Below, one piece after another: positions 1 through 5,835 of a DNA stretch of 5,835 nucleotides (its first letter is position 1; the number at the start of each line of letters is the position of its first letter). This DNA is from JAICIG01 sp035532215 (GTDB lineage Bacteria; Planctomycetota; Planctomycetia; Pirellulales; JAICIG01). The translations under genes were made by a program, and so were the position numbers. The notes beneath the pieces are model-generated. The model saw nothing but the letters and a program-made list of their open reading frames with translations, did not search any database and was not told the origin of the DNA. The stretch spans positions 1 to 5,835 of the forward strand of contig DATKRK010000417.1 of assembly GCA_035532215.1 (NCBI GenBank), given 5' to 3'.

Positions 1-38
1 CGGACGGCTATTATCACGATCCTGTGGAAATCCGCCAT
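1..38 (-). CDS. Start of a divergent gene, truncated by the window edge (product unknown)
   Basis: On the minus strand an ATG at 38-36 opens a frame that reads MADFHRIVIIAV and runs off the left edge without a stop. It is preceded by AGGAGGT (positions 51-45), which leaves a 7-base gap to the ATG. That is a textbook ribosome binding site and much stronger than those of the two large plus-strand genes. Upstream in the same frame there is no stop until a TAA near position 110, so a longer protein from an alternative start codon is formally possible, but the Shine-Dalgarno clearly favours this ATG. Only 12 full codons are visible, so no family can be named; the HRIVIIAV stretch is hydrophobic. 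If real, the gene is transcribed away from the cytochrome gene, making 39-274 a divergent promoter region. Confidence 0.5.
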   Translation of the reverse strand, partial: MADFHRIVIIAV

Positions 39-44
39 TCCCGG

Positions 45-51
45 ACCTCCT
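45..51 (-). promoter_or_regulatory. Ribosome binding site of the divergent gene
   Basis: The minus strand reads AGGAGGT here, a near-complete anti-16S match, ending 7 bases before the ATG at 38-36. It is the main reason to believe that a gene starts at the left edge. Confidence 0.5.
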
Positions 52-134
52 CGCGACTGTTTTGCGGCGCCGCCCGCGATCAGGTAGGCTGGAAGCTCCG
101 CCAACGATTACCTACTGGTTCTTCAACGCCTTTT

Positions 135-223
135 TTGACAGGGGGGGTGGCTGGCGGCAGAGCGAAGCGATGCCCCAGTGAGCTGGGGCTTCGCCAGGGC
201 TCAGCCGCCAGCCACCCCGTCAA
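135..223. repeat. Large compound inverted repeat in the upstream intergenic region
   Basis: A 15-base arm, GGGGTGGCTGGCGGC at 144-158, is perfectly complementary to 204-218. Outside it, TTGAC (135-139) pairs with GTCAA (219-223) across a four-base bulge. Inside it, GCGAA (162-166) pairs with TTCGC (190-194), and GCCCCAG (172-178) pairs with CTGGGGC (183-189) around the four-base loop TGAG. The whole can fold into one long interrupted hairpin. Neither strand shows a T-run after the stem, so it is not a typical intrinsic terminator. It lies between the divergent gene and the cytochrome gene, ending about 50 bases before the latter's start codon. It could be a dispersed palindromic (REP/MITE-like) element, or a structured regulator of either gene. 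The remainder of 39-274 shows no recognisable gene or convincing sigma-70 promoter. Confidence 0.75.
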
Positions 224-274
224 TTCAGGCGTGATCGGACACTACCTGACGCCCCACCAAGAGAGACTTGCGAT

Positions 275-3200
275 ATGCTCGGTCTTGCCAAGAGCTGGGC
301 AGCGCCAAGCCGCGTGCCGCCGCCCGTCGTGCTGGCGTGTATTTTCGCGGCGGAAACGGTTTTGGCGCCGCGCTTGTGTGCGGCTGCCGAGACGGCCGGC
401 GCCCAAATCAGCTTCAACCGCGATATCCGGCCCATCCTGTCCGACCATTGTTTTCAATGCCATGGGCCCGACTCCGCTCAGCGCAAGGCCGACTTGCGGC
501 TGGACGCCGAGGCCGGCGCCGAGGCCGACCTGGGCGGACATCGGGCCATCGTGCCGGGCGACGTCGAGGCCAGCGAGCTCGTGCGGCGAATCACGGCCGC
601 CGACCCTGAGGAGCGCATGCCGCCGGCCGAGTTCGAGCGTCCGCTTTCGGCCGAGCAAATCGATCTCTTGGAAAAGTGGATCGCCGAAGGCGCCAAGTGG
701 CAAGGGCACTGGTCGTTCATTCCGCCCGTGCGGCCGCAGCCGCCGGCGGTGCGCGACGCGGCCTGGCCGCGCGGCCCGATCGACGCATTTGTACTGGCGC
801 GACTGGAAGCCGAAGGGCTGTCGCCTTCGCCCGAAGCCGACAAGACGACGCTCTTGCGGCGCGTGACGTTCGATCTGACCGGCCTGCCGCCCGCGCCGGC
901 GGAAGTCGACGCCTTTCTGGCCGACGATTCGCCCGGCGCTTTCGAGCGCGTGGTCGATCGACTGCTGGCCTCGCCGCGCTACGGCGAGCGGATGGCGGCG
1001 CGCTGGCTCGACGGCGCCCGCTATGCCGACTCGAACGGCTATCAGAGCGACGGCGAACGCTTCATGTGGCGCTGGCGCGACTGGGTGATCGACGCCTACA
1101 ACCGCAACCTGCCTTTCGACCAGTTCACCGTCGAACAGCTCGCTGGCGATCTGCTGCCTGGCTGCACGCTCGAGCAGCAGATTGCCACCGGCTTCAATCG
1201 CAATCATCGCGGCAACGGCGAAGGGGGCATCATTCCGGCCGAATACGCGGTGGAGTATGTGGTCGATCGCGTCGACACCACGGCCACCGTCTGGCTCGGG
1301 CTGACGATGGGCTGCGGCCGGTGCCACGATCACAAGTTCGATCCGCTCACGCAGCGCGAGTTTTACGGCCTCTTCGCCTACTTCAACAACGTGCCCGAGC
1401 GAGGCAAGGCCGTGAAGTTCGGCAATTCGCCGCCGTTCATTTCGGTGCCGACGCCCATCGAGCGGCAAGAGCTGGCGGCGCTCGATCGTTCGTTGGCCGC
1501 CGCCGAAGAAGAGTTCCAGCGAGCCGCCGCCGAACTGCCCGCCGCGCAGACGGCGTGGGAGAACGACGCGCTGCGACCGCCGCCACGCGATTGGACGATC
1601 GCCGAAGGGCTCGACGCAAGGTTTGCGTTCGACGGCCAGGCGCAGAACCTGGTTGCCGCCGGGGCGCATGTGAAGTTCGTCGATGGCGAGCCGGCGTTTT
1701 CGCACGGCCGCACCGGCCAGGCGGCCGAATTCGACGGCCAGCGGTTCGTCGATGCAGGCCCTACGGGCGACTTCGGCTATCTCGACAAGTTTTCAATTTC
1801 CGCGTGGATCAATCCGGCCGAAGCCAACGCCGGCACGGCGATTTCGCGGATGAAGGATGTCGCGGAAGCCAGCGGCTATTACTTGCAAATCGTCGACGGC
1901 CGCGTGCAACTGAACCTGGTCATGCGCTGGCTCGACGATTGCCTGCGCGTCGAAACCCAGCGGCGCCTGACGCCCGGCGAGTGGCGGCACGTGACGGCCG
2001 TGTACGACGGCTCGCGCGTCGCCGCGGGAATCAGCATCTACATCGACGGCAAGCTTGAACCGCTGAAGGTGGTCCTCGACGATTTGAATCAGACCTTCGC
2101 CGTGGTTGAGCCGCTGCGAATCGGCGGCGGCGGCGGGCCGGAGGGGCGCTTTCGCGGCAAGCTGGACGATGTGCGAGTCTATCGCCGGGCGCTCAGCGAA
2201 GAAGAAGCAGCCATCGTCGCCGCGGCCGAATCGATCCGCGAGATTCTCGCTCTGCCCGCCGCCGAGCGGTCGGCGAATCAAACGCGAAAGCTGGCTGCCT
2301 ACTTCTTGACGGAAGCGGCGCCCGAGCCGATCCGCTCCGCCTGGCGCCGCGTCGTCGAACTCCGCGCACGGCGCAAGGCGCTGGTCGAAAGTTTCCCCAC
2401 CACGATGGTCATGCAGGAAATGCCGACGCCCCGCGAGACGCATGTTTTGCTGCGCGGCGAGTATGACAAGCCCGGTGAGCGCGTGGCGCCGGGTTTGCCC
2501 GCCAGCTTGCCTCCTTTGCCCGCCGGGGCGCCGAACAACCGCCTGGGCTTCGCCCGTTGGCTGGTCGATCCGGCCAATCCGCTCACGGCCCGCGTGGCGG
2601 TAAACCGCTATTGGCAGATGTTCTTCGGCACGGGCATCGTCAAGACGGTCGACGATTTTGGTTCCCAGGGCGAGGCGCCGAGCCACCCGGAATTGCTCGA
2701 CTGGCTGGCGACCGAATACATCGCGGGCGGCTGGGACACGAAGGCGCTATTGCGGGCGATCGTGACCAGTGCGACCTATCGCCAGGCTTCCGGCGTAACG
2801 CCCGAACTGCTGCGCCGCGATCCCGAGAACCGCCTGCTCGCGCGCGGGCCGCGGGTGCGGCTGGCGGCGGAGATGATTCGCGACCAGACGCTGGCGGCCA
2901 GCGGCTTGTTGGTGGAGCGCATCGGCGGGCCGTCGGTCAAGCCCTATCAGCCGGGCGATTTGTGGAAGGAACTGGCCAGCGTCGAGTACGTGCAGGACCA
3001 CGGCGAAAAGCTGTATCGCCGCAGCCTCTACACGTTCTGGAAGCGGACCGTGGCCCCGCCGACGATGATTGCCTTCGATGCCGCCGGCCGCGAAACCTGC
3101 ACCGTCCGCGAAACGCGGACCAACACGCCCTTGCAAGCCCTGACGCTGTTGAACGAGGTGACGTTCGTCGAGGCGGCCCGGATGTTGGCTCAGCGCGTGA

Positions 3201-3472
3201 TGCTCGCAGGGGGCGAAACGCCCGAGTCGCGGCTCGCGCTGGGCTTCCGGCTGGCTGTCGCGCGGCCGCCGCAGCCGGCCGAGTTGGAGATTCTGGTCAA
3301 AGGTTTCGAGAGTCATCTGGCCCGTTATCGGGCTGAACCGCAGGCGGCGGCCGAGTTGCTCTCCGCCGGCGAAGCGCCTCGCGACGAGCGGCTCGACGCG
3401 GCCGAGTTGGCGGCCTACGCGGCGGCGGCCAGCGTAATTCTGAATTTGGATGAGACAGTCACCAAAGAGTAG
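275..3472 (+). CDS. Secreted di-haem PSCyt1 / DUF1549 / LamG / DUF1553 protein
   Basis: This 1065-residue protein has the planctomycete cytochrome architecture. An N-terminal Sec-type signal (about residues 1-43, hydrophobic 18-30, Ala-rich cleavage zone) is followed by PSCyt1 (about 46-140), with haem motif CFQCH at 59-63 and a candidate distal ligand Met115 in RMPP. DUF1549/PSCyt2 (about 165-372) carries a second haem motif, CGRCH, at 347-351. A LamG / concanavalin-like domain (about 445-650) shows FSISAWINP, EWRHVTAVYDGS and LDDVRVYRRALSEEE. DUF1553/PSD1 (about 755-1015) begins NRLGFARWLVDPANPLTARV. The C-terminus, SVILNLDETVTKE, is the family's usual ending, so the gene is full length. 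Expected role: periplasmic c-type cytochrome, possibly attached to polysaccharide or another ligand through LamG; the reaction is unknown. The start at ATG 275 has only a weak GAGAGA (261-266) as ribosome binding site, but it gives a proper signal peptide. It probably works with the downstream DUF1501 gene. Confidence 0.93.
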   Translation: MLGLAKSWAAPSRVPPPVVLACIFAAETVLAPRLCAAAETAGAQISFNRDIRPILSDHCFQCHGPDSAQRKADLRLDAEAGAEADLGGHRAIVPGDVEASELVRRITAADPEERMPPAEFERPLSAEQIDLLEKWIAEGAKWQGHWSFIPPVRPQPPAVRDAAWPRGPIDAFVLARLEAEGLSPSPEADKTTLLRRVTFDLTGLPPAPAEVDAFLADDSPGAFERVVDRLLASPRYGERMAARWLDGARYADSNGYQSDGERFMWRWRDWVIDAYNRNLPFDQFTVEQLAGDLLPGCTLEQQIATGFNRNHRGNGEGGIIPAEYAVEYVVDRVDTTATVWLGLTMGCGRCHDHKFDPLTQREFYGLFAYFNNVPERGKAVKFGNSPPFISVPTPIERQELAALDRSLAAAEEEFQRAAAELPAAQTAWENDALRPPPRDWTIAEGLDARFAFDGQAQNLVAAGAHVKFVDGEPAFSHGRTGQAAEFDGQRFVDAGPTGDFGYLDKFSISAWINPAEANAGTAISRMKDVAEASGYYLQIVDGRVQLNLVMRWLDDCLRVETQRRLTPGEWRHVTAVYDGSRVAAGISIYIDGKLEPLKVVLDDLNQTFAVVEPLRIGGGGGPEGRFRGKLDDVRVYRRALSEEEAAIVAAAESIREILALPAAERSANQTRKLAAYFLTEAAPEPIRSAWRRVVELRARRKALVESFPTTMVMQEMPTPRETHVLLRGEYDKPGERVAPGLPASLPPLPAGAPNNRLGFARWLVDPANPLTARVAVNRYWQMFFGTGIVKTVDDFGSQGEAPSHPELLDWLATEYIAGGWDTKALLRAIVTSATYRQASGVTPELLRRDPENRLLARGPRVRLAAEMIRDQTLAASGLLVERIGGPSVKPYQPGDLWKELASVEYVQDHGEKLYRRSLYTFWKRTVAPPTMIAFDAAGRETCTVRETRTNTPLQALTLLNEVTFVEAARMLAQRVMLAGGETPESRLALGFRLAVARPPQPAELEILVKGFESHLARYRAEPQAAAELLSAGEAPRDERLDAAELAAYAAAASVILNLDETVTKE

Positions 3473-3522
3473 AGGCAATTGGAATTGGTGAGTAGCACGG
3501 TTTCACTCCGATTCGAGGATCT

Positions 3523-3594
3523 CACGCGGAGACGCGGAGAGGCGGAGAGGATTTCTTCGCTACTTTCCTCTCCGCGTCTCCGCGTCTCCGCGTG
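3523..3594. repeat. 29-bp-arm inverted repeat made of 8-bp ACGCGGAG units
   Basis: Positions 3523-3551 are the reverse complement of 3566-3594 with one mismatch in 29 (G3541 opposite G3576), around a 14-base loop (3552-3565). Each arm is itself a tandem of an 8-base unit: ACGCGGAG, ACGCGGAG, AGGCGGAG on the left, with the third unit also ACGCGGAG when the right arm is read on the minus strand. It fills much of the 161-base spacer between the cytochrome gene and the DUF1501 gene. A transcript of the pair would form a very stable hairpin. A short C-run, not a T-run, follows on the plus strand, so it is not a standard terminator. Read on the minus strand it yields Arg-rich pseudo-peptides such as ETRRRGE and SASPRLRV. 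From memory, such peptides recur in spurious ORFs of many genomes, which points to a dispersed repeat. Confidence 0.85.
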
Positions 3595-3633
3595 CCCCCC
3601 CGTTGCCCCAATGCGCCTGGTATGAGAACATTC

Positions 3634-5088
3634 ATGCACCCAATCCTGGGAAACTCGTTGCTCGTAACTCGCCGCCATTTCTTCGGCCGCGCGGCGACCG
3701 GGCTGGGCGTGGCGGCGTTGGCTTCGCTGCTGGGCCAAGAACAGGCCGGCGCCGAAGAAGCGGCGGTCGGCGGTTTGCCCGGCTTGCCGCACTTTGCCGC
3801 GAAGGCCAAGCGCGTGATCTATCTGTTCCAGTCGGGCGCTCCGTCGCAGATGGACCTGTTCGATTACAAGCCGATGCTCGCCGAACGCCGCGGCCAGGAA
3901 CTGCCCGACTCGGTCCGCCGCGGCCAGCGGCTGACCGGCATGACCGCCACGCAGTCGAGCTTTCCGATCGCGCCGACGAAGTACAAGTTCGCCCAACACG
4001 GCGAGACCGGGGCCTGGCTGAGCGAACTGCTGCCGCACACGGCCCGCATCGCCGACCGGCTGTGCTTCGTGAAGTCGATGCACACCGAAGCCATCAACCA
4101 CGATCCGGCCGTGACCTTCTTTCAAACCGGCGCCCAACTGGCTGGCCGCCCAAGCATGGGCGCCTGGCTGTCGTACGGGCTGGGGACCGAAAACCGCGAC
4201 TTGCCGGCCTTCGTGGCGATGGTCTCGCAAGGCAGCGGCAACCCGAACGGCCAGCCGCTCTACGACCGGCTGTGGGGCAGCGGCTTTTTGCCGACGAAGT
4301 ACCAAGGCGTCAAGTTCCGTTCGGCCGGCGAGCCGGTGCTGTATCTGTCGAACCCTGCCGGCGTTTCGGCCGACGGGCGGCGGCGAATGCTCGACGACCT
4401 GGCCCGACTCAACCAGCTCAAGCTGGCCGAACTCGGCGATCCGGAAATTTCCACGCGAATCGCCCAGTACGAGCTGGCCTATCGCATGCAGACTTCGGTG
4501 CCCGAGTTGACCGACGTCTCGAACGAGCCGGCGCACGTGTTCGAGCTGTACGGCCCCGACGCGGCCAAGCCCGGCACGTATGCGGCCAACTGCCTGTTGG
4601 CCCGGCGGCTGGTCGAGCGCGGCGTGCGGTTCGTGCAGTTGTTCCACCGCGGCTGGGATCAACACACCTCGCTGCCCAAGCAGATCACCGGCCAGGCTCG
4701 CGACACCGATCAGGCCTCGGCCGCTTTGGTGGCCGATCTGGAGCAACGCGGGCTGTTGGACGAGACGCTCGTCGTCTGGGGCGGCGAGTTCGGCCGCACG
4801 GTCTATTGCCAAGGCCGGCTGACGGCCGACGACTACGGCCGCGACCACCACCCGCGGTGCTTCACCATTTGGCTCGCCGGCGCGGGGATCAAGCCCGGCG
4901 TGTCGCACGGCGAAACCGACGACTACTGCTACAACGTCGTCCGCGATCCGGTCCACGTCCACGACCTGCACGCCACGCTGCTCTACTGTCTGGGCATCGA
5001 CCACACGCGGCTGACGTTCAAGTCCCAAGGCCGATATTACCGGCTGACCGACGTACACGGGAATGTGGTGAAGGAGATCTTGGCGTAA
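3634..5088 (+). CDS. DUF1501 protein, Tat-exported, alkaline phosphatase/sulfatase-like fold
   Basis: From ATG 3634 the product is 484 residues. It begins MHPILGNSLLVTRRHFFGRA, with a twin-arginine motif (R13-R14) followed by a hydrophobic stretch (GLGVAALASLLG) and an Ala-rich cleavage zone, so it should be exported folded by Tat. DUF1501 hallmarks follow in order: VIYLFQSGAPSQMDLFDYKP (about 61-80), HTEAINHDP (150-158), GWDQH (340-344), VVWGGEFGRT (380-389), GRDHH (402-406) and HDLHATLLY (443-451). The His/Asp/Glu clusters resemble metal-binding positions of the alkaline phosphatase superfamily, but no activity is established. The same frame stays open to a GTG at 3592, inside the inverted repeat, and there is another ATG at 3622. 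I prefer 3634 because it places the RR motif at the usual distance and has GAGAA (3624-3628) five bases upstream. The gene lies 161 bases after the PSCyt/DUF1553 gene, the usual partner order. Confidence 0.93.
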   Translation: MHPILGNSLLVTRRHFFGRAATGLGVAALASLLGQEQAGAEEAAVGGLPGLPHFAAKAKRVIYLFQSGAPSQMDLFDYKPMLAERRGQELPDSVRRGQRLTGMTATQSSFPIAPTKYKFAQHGETGAWLSELLPHTARIADRLCFVKSMHTEAINHDPAVTFFQTGAQLAGRPSMGAWLSYGLGTENRDLPAFVAMVSQGSGNPNGQPLYDRLWGSGFLPTKYQGVKFRSAGEPVLYLSNPAGVSADGRRRMLDDLARLNQLKLAELGDPEISTRIAQYELAYRMQTSVPELTDVSNEPAHVFELYGPDAAKPGTYAANCLLARRLVERGVRFVQLFHRGWDQHTSLPKQITGQARDTDQASAALVADLEQRGLLDETLVVWGGEFGRTVYCQGRLTADDYGRDHHPRCFTIWLAGAGIKPGVSHGETDDYCYNVVRDPVHVHDLHATLLYCLGIDHTRLTFKSQGRYYRLTDVHGNVVKEILA

Positions 5089-5101
5089 CGTGCGTATTTT
5101 T

Positions 5102-5108
5102 AGGGAGA
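5102..5108 (+). promoter_or_regulatory. Ribosome binding site of the small downstream ORF
   Basis: AGGGAGA ends 8 bases before the ATG at 5117 and 14 bases after the DUF1501 stop codon. It is a better Shine-Dalgarno than those of the two large genes, and it supports translation of the small ORF from 5117 rather than from the GTG at 5090. Confidence 0.45.
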
Positions 5109-5116
5109 ACTCGGTG

Positions 5117-5344
5117 ATGCCGACGCCGCCAAGACTCAAACTGTTAAGAGGTCTGCTCGGCGCCGTGGCATCGGCTGCGGTCGGCGCTGCGGCGCCTGCT
5201 GTGGAGATCTTTGCATTCACCGTGTGCCGCTGGCGGCTGCAGGGAACTCCGGCCTTCGACTGGCACCTTGATCTGATTTGGCTCAAACGCGATTTGCTCG
5301 GGCCCTTCGCAGGGCCAGCGCTCACTAACTCTTTGTGCCGGTAA
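5117..5344 (+). CDS. Small ORF after DUF1501, possibly a gene truncated by an insertion sequence
   Basis: From ATG 5117 this frame encodes 75 residues. The N-terminus MPTPPRLKLLRGLLGAVASA continues into an Ala/Val-rich hydrophobic stretch to about residue 38. It is basic then hydrophobic, like a signal peptide or a membrane anchor. A Trp- and Leu-rich segment follows (FDWHLDLIWLKRDLLGPF, about 47-64). I do not recognise the protein. It starts 28 bases after the DUF1501 stop with a good ribosome binding site, so it may be the third gene of the operon. If the insertion sequence begins at 5310, only the first 64 codons are native, and the last 11 codons and the stop come from the element; the original protein would then have been longer and is now broken. 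Alternatively it is a chance ORF in a spacer. Third-position GC is lower than in the DUF1501 gene, which weakens the case. Confidence 0.35.
   Translation: MPTPPRLKLLRGLLGAVASAAVGAAAPAVEIFAFTVCRWRLQGTPAFDWHLDLIWLKRDLLGPFAGPALTNSLCR
5301..5316. repeat. Short hairpin at the junction with the insertion sequence
   Basis: GGCCCT (5301-5306) is perfectly complementary to AGGGCC (5311-5316) around the loop TCGC. It lies between the plus-strand DUF1501 region and the oppositely oriented transposase. No proper T-run follows on either strand, so terminator function is uncertain. It overlaps the presumed end of the insertion sequence at 5310. Confidence 0.4.
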
Positions 5345-5835
5345 GGACTTGTGTCATGAAGTCAAAATCCCAGCCGCAGCTTCGGCGCTTCATGGCGATG
5401 CTTTCAGTGCCAGTATGCTGCTTAAGCAGCGATAATGTGAATCGATTCAACCAGGCAAAGTTCTCGCGCATGTTAACATCGCGAATGCGAGATTCATCTT
5501 CACGATACGTGACATCGAGACTCCAATGGCACGTGTTCTCAATGCCCCAGTGACTACGAACGGCATGCGCAAATCGCTTTACGCCCATGGCGAGACTGCT
5601 GATATAGTAACGGACTTCATGGGTCTCTTTGCCATTGCGCAGGCAGCAATGCACAACGACGCCAATCGTCAGCAGGCCTTTCCAGAGGTTGAAGCCTGGC
5701 AGGGTTTTTGGTGCGGGCATCTGAATGTACGTTCGCGTCTCTTCGCGCCCGTGTCCCGTTTCGGTCGTTACGTAGCGGCGAGCAGCTACGTCGGCAAAGT
5801 CGTTCTCCCACGCTTTCTCGACATGCTCAATCGTC
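5310..5835 (-). mobile_element. Partial ISAs1-family insertion sequence (3' end and terminus)
   Basis: The element carries the ISAs1-type transposase on the minus strand and continues past the right edge. I place its inner end at about 5310 because CAGGGCCAGCG begins there, 15 bases beyond the transposase stop. From memory, ISAs1-family terminal repeats commonly start CAGG and lie close behind the stop codon. The other end and the target-site duplication are outside the window, so the boundary is unverified. GC content drops visibly: 27 of 60 bases at 5401-5460 against 39 of 60 at 4381-4440 in the DUF1501 gene, consistent with acquired DNA. Confidence 0.65.
5325..5835 (-). CDS. ISAs1-family transposase, C-terminal 169 residues (5' end off the window)
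   Basis: The minus-strand frame is open from the right edge (first full codon 5834-5832) to a TAG at 5327-5325. The visible part starts TIEHVEKAWENDFADVAARR and continues YVTTETGHGREETRTYIQMP with no frameshift; the Met at 5720 is internal, not the start. Typical ISAs1 signatures are KTLPGFNLWKGL, KETHEVRYYISSLA (69-82), HWGIENTCHWSLDVTYRED (95-113), MRENFAWLNRFTLSLLKQ and SIAMKRRSCGWDFDF. The Glu of WGIEN (residue 99) is most likely the acidic residue that completes the DDE triad; the two Asp residues would lie in the missing N-terminal part, since family members are roughly 370-380 residues. The protein cuts and joins the element's ends during transposition. The C-terminus looks intact, so activity cannot be excluded. 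Confidence 0.93.
   Translation of the reverse strand, partial: TIEHVEKAWENDFADVAARRYVTTETGHGREETRTYIQMPAPKTLPGFNLWKGLLTIGVVVHCCLRNGKETHEVRYYISSLAMGVKRFAHAVRSHWGIENTCHWSLDVTYREDESRIRDVNMRENFAWLNRFTLSLLKQHTGTESIAMKRRSCGWDFDFMTQVLTGTKS

Noticed and set aside
135..140. TTGACA as a -35 promoter box
   Set aside because: No -10-like hexamer occurs at about 17 bases downstream (the region is GC-rich), and the hexamer is explained by the outer pair of the inverted repeat.
332..343. VLAC near residue 22 of the cytochrome protein as a lipobox
   Set aside because: The hydrophobic stretch before the Cys is too short and is preceded by PPP; the later Ala-rich site fits ordinary signal peptidase cleavage better.
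24..866. Plus-strand frame covering the intergenic palindrome and the 5' part of the cytochrome gene
   Set aside because: It overlaps the well-supported gene in another frame, is Arg/Ser/Pro-rich, and passes through the hairpin; there is no sign of coding selection.
242..1705. Long minus-strand frame opposite the cytochrome gene
   Set aside because: Arg/Gly/Ala-rich with no recognisable motif. It mirrors the high third-position GC of the plus-strand gene, which has clear domains over the same bases.
3415..5325. 636-codon minus-strand frame opposite DUF1501
   Set aside because: Low-complexity composition and no family signature. It runs through the inverted repeat and lies opposite a full-length DUF1501 protein, so it is a shadow frame.
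5417..5430. Perfect 14-base palindrome GCTGCTTAAGCAGC
   Set aside because: It lies inside the transposase codons for the conserved LLKQ segment and is most likely a coincidence of codon use.
5770..5791. ACGTAGC / GCTACGT inverted repeat
   Set aside because: It lies within the transposase coding frame (VAARRYV) and is short; the coding sequence explains it.
5617..5811. Separate 64-codon minus-strand ORF, suggesting a frameshifted transposase
   Set aside because: The transposase frame itself is open through this region with conserved family residues, so this is an out-of-frame shadow.

Overview
The window looks like a piece of a high-GC planctomycete chromosome, probably of the Pirellulales or Gemmatales type. 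The evidence is its core gene pair: a large secreted protein with the PSCyt1 / DUF1549 / DUF1553 domain set, followed by a DUF1501 protein with a twin-arginine signal. These families are hugely expanded in Planctomycetes and usually sit side by side. The assignment rests on protein motifs read by eye, not on a search.

Layout from left to right. Positions 1-38 (minus strand) hold what seems to be the first 12 codons of a divergent gene, with a strong Shine-Dalgarno just upstream. Positions 39-274 are intergenic and contain a large compound inverted repeat (135-223). Positions 275-3472 (plus) encode the 1065-residue di-haem cytochrome-type protein with an internal LamG domain. Positions 3473-3633 are a spacer dominated by a near-perfect 29-bp-arm inverted repeat (3523-3594) built from 8-bp units. 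Positions 3634-5088 (plus) encode the DUF1501 protein. Positions 5117-5344 (plus) hold an unrecognised small ORF with a good ribosome binding site and a hydrophobic N-terminus; its 3' end seems to run into an insertion sequence. From about 5310 to the right edge lies the 3' end of an ISAs1-family element, whose transposase is on the minus strand and is cut by the window edge.

The two large genes probably form one functional unit. The PSCyt/DUF1553 protein would be a periplasmic c-type cytochrome with a carbohydrate- or ligand-binding LamG module. The DUF1501 protein, of the alkaline phosphatase/sulfatase-like fold, would be exported folded by Tat. The biochemical role of the pair is not established for these families, and the sequence alone does not reveal it. 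No CRISPR array, tRNA or rRNA is visible. The less ordinary content is the hairpin repeats in two spacers, and the possible IS interruption of a small third gene downstream of the pair.
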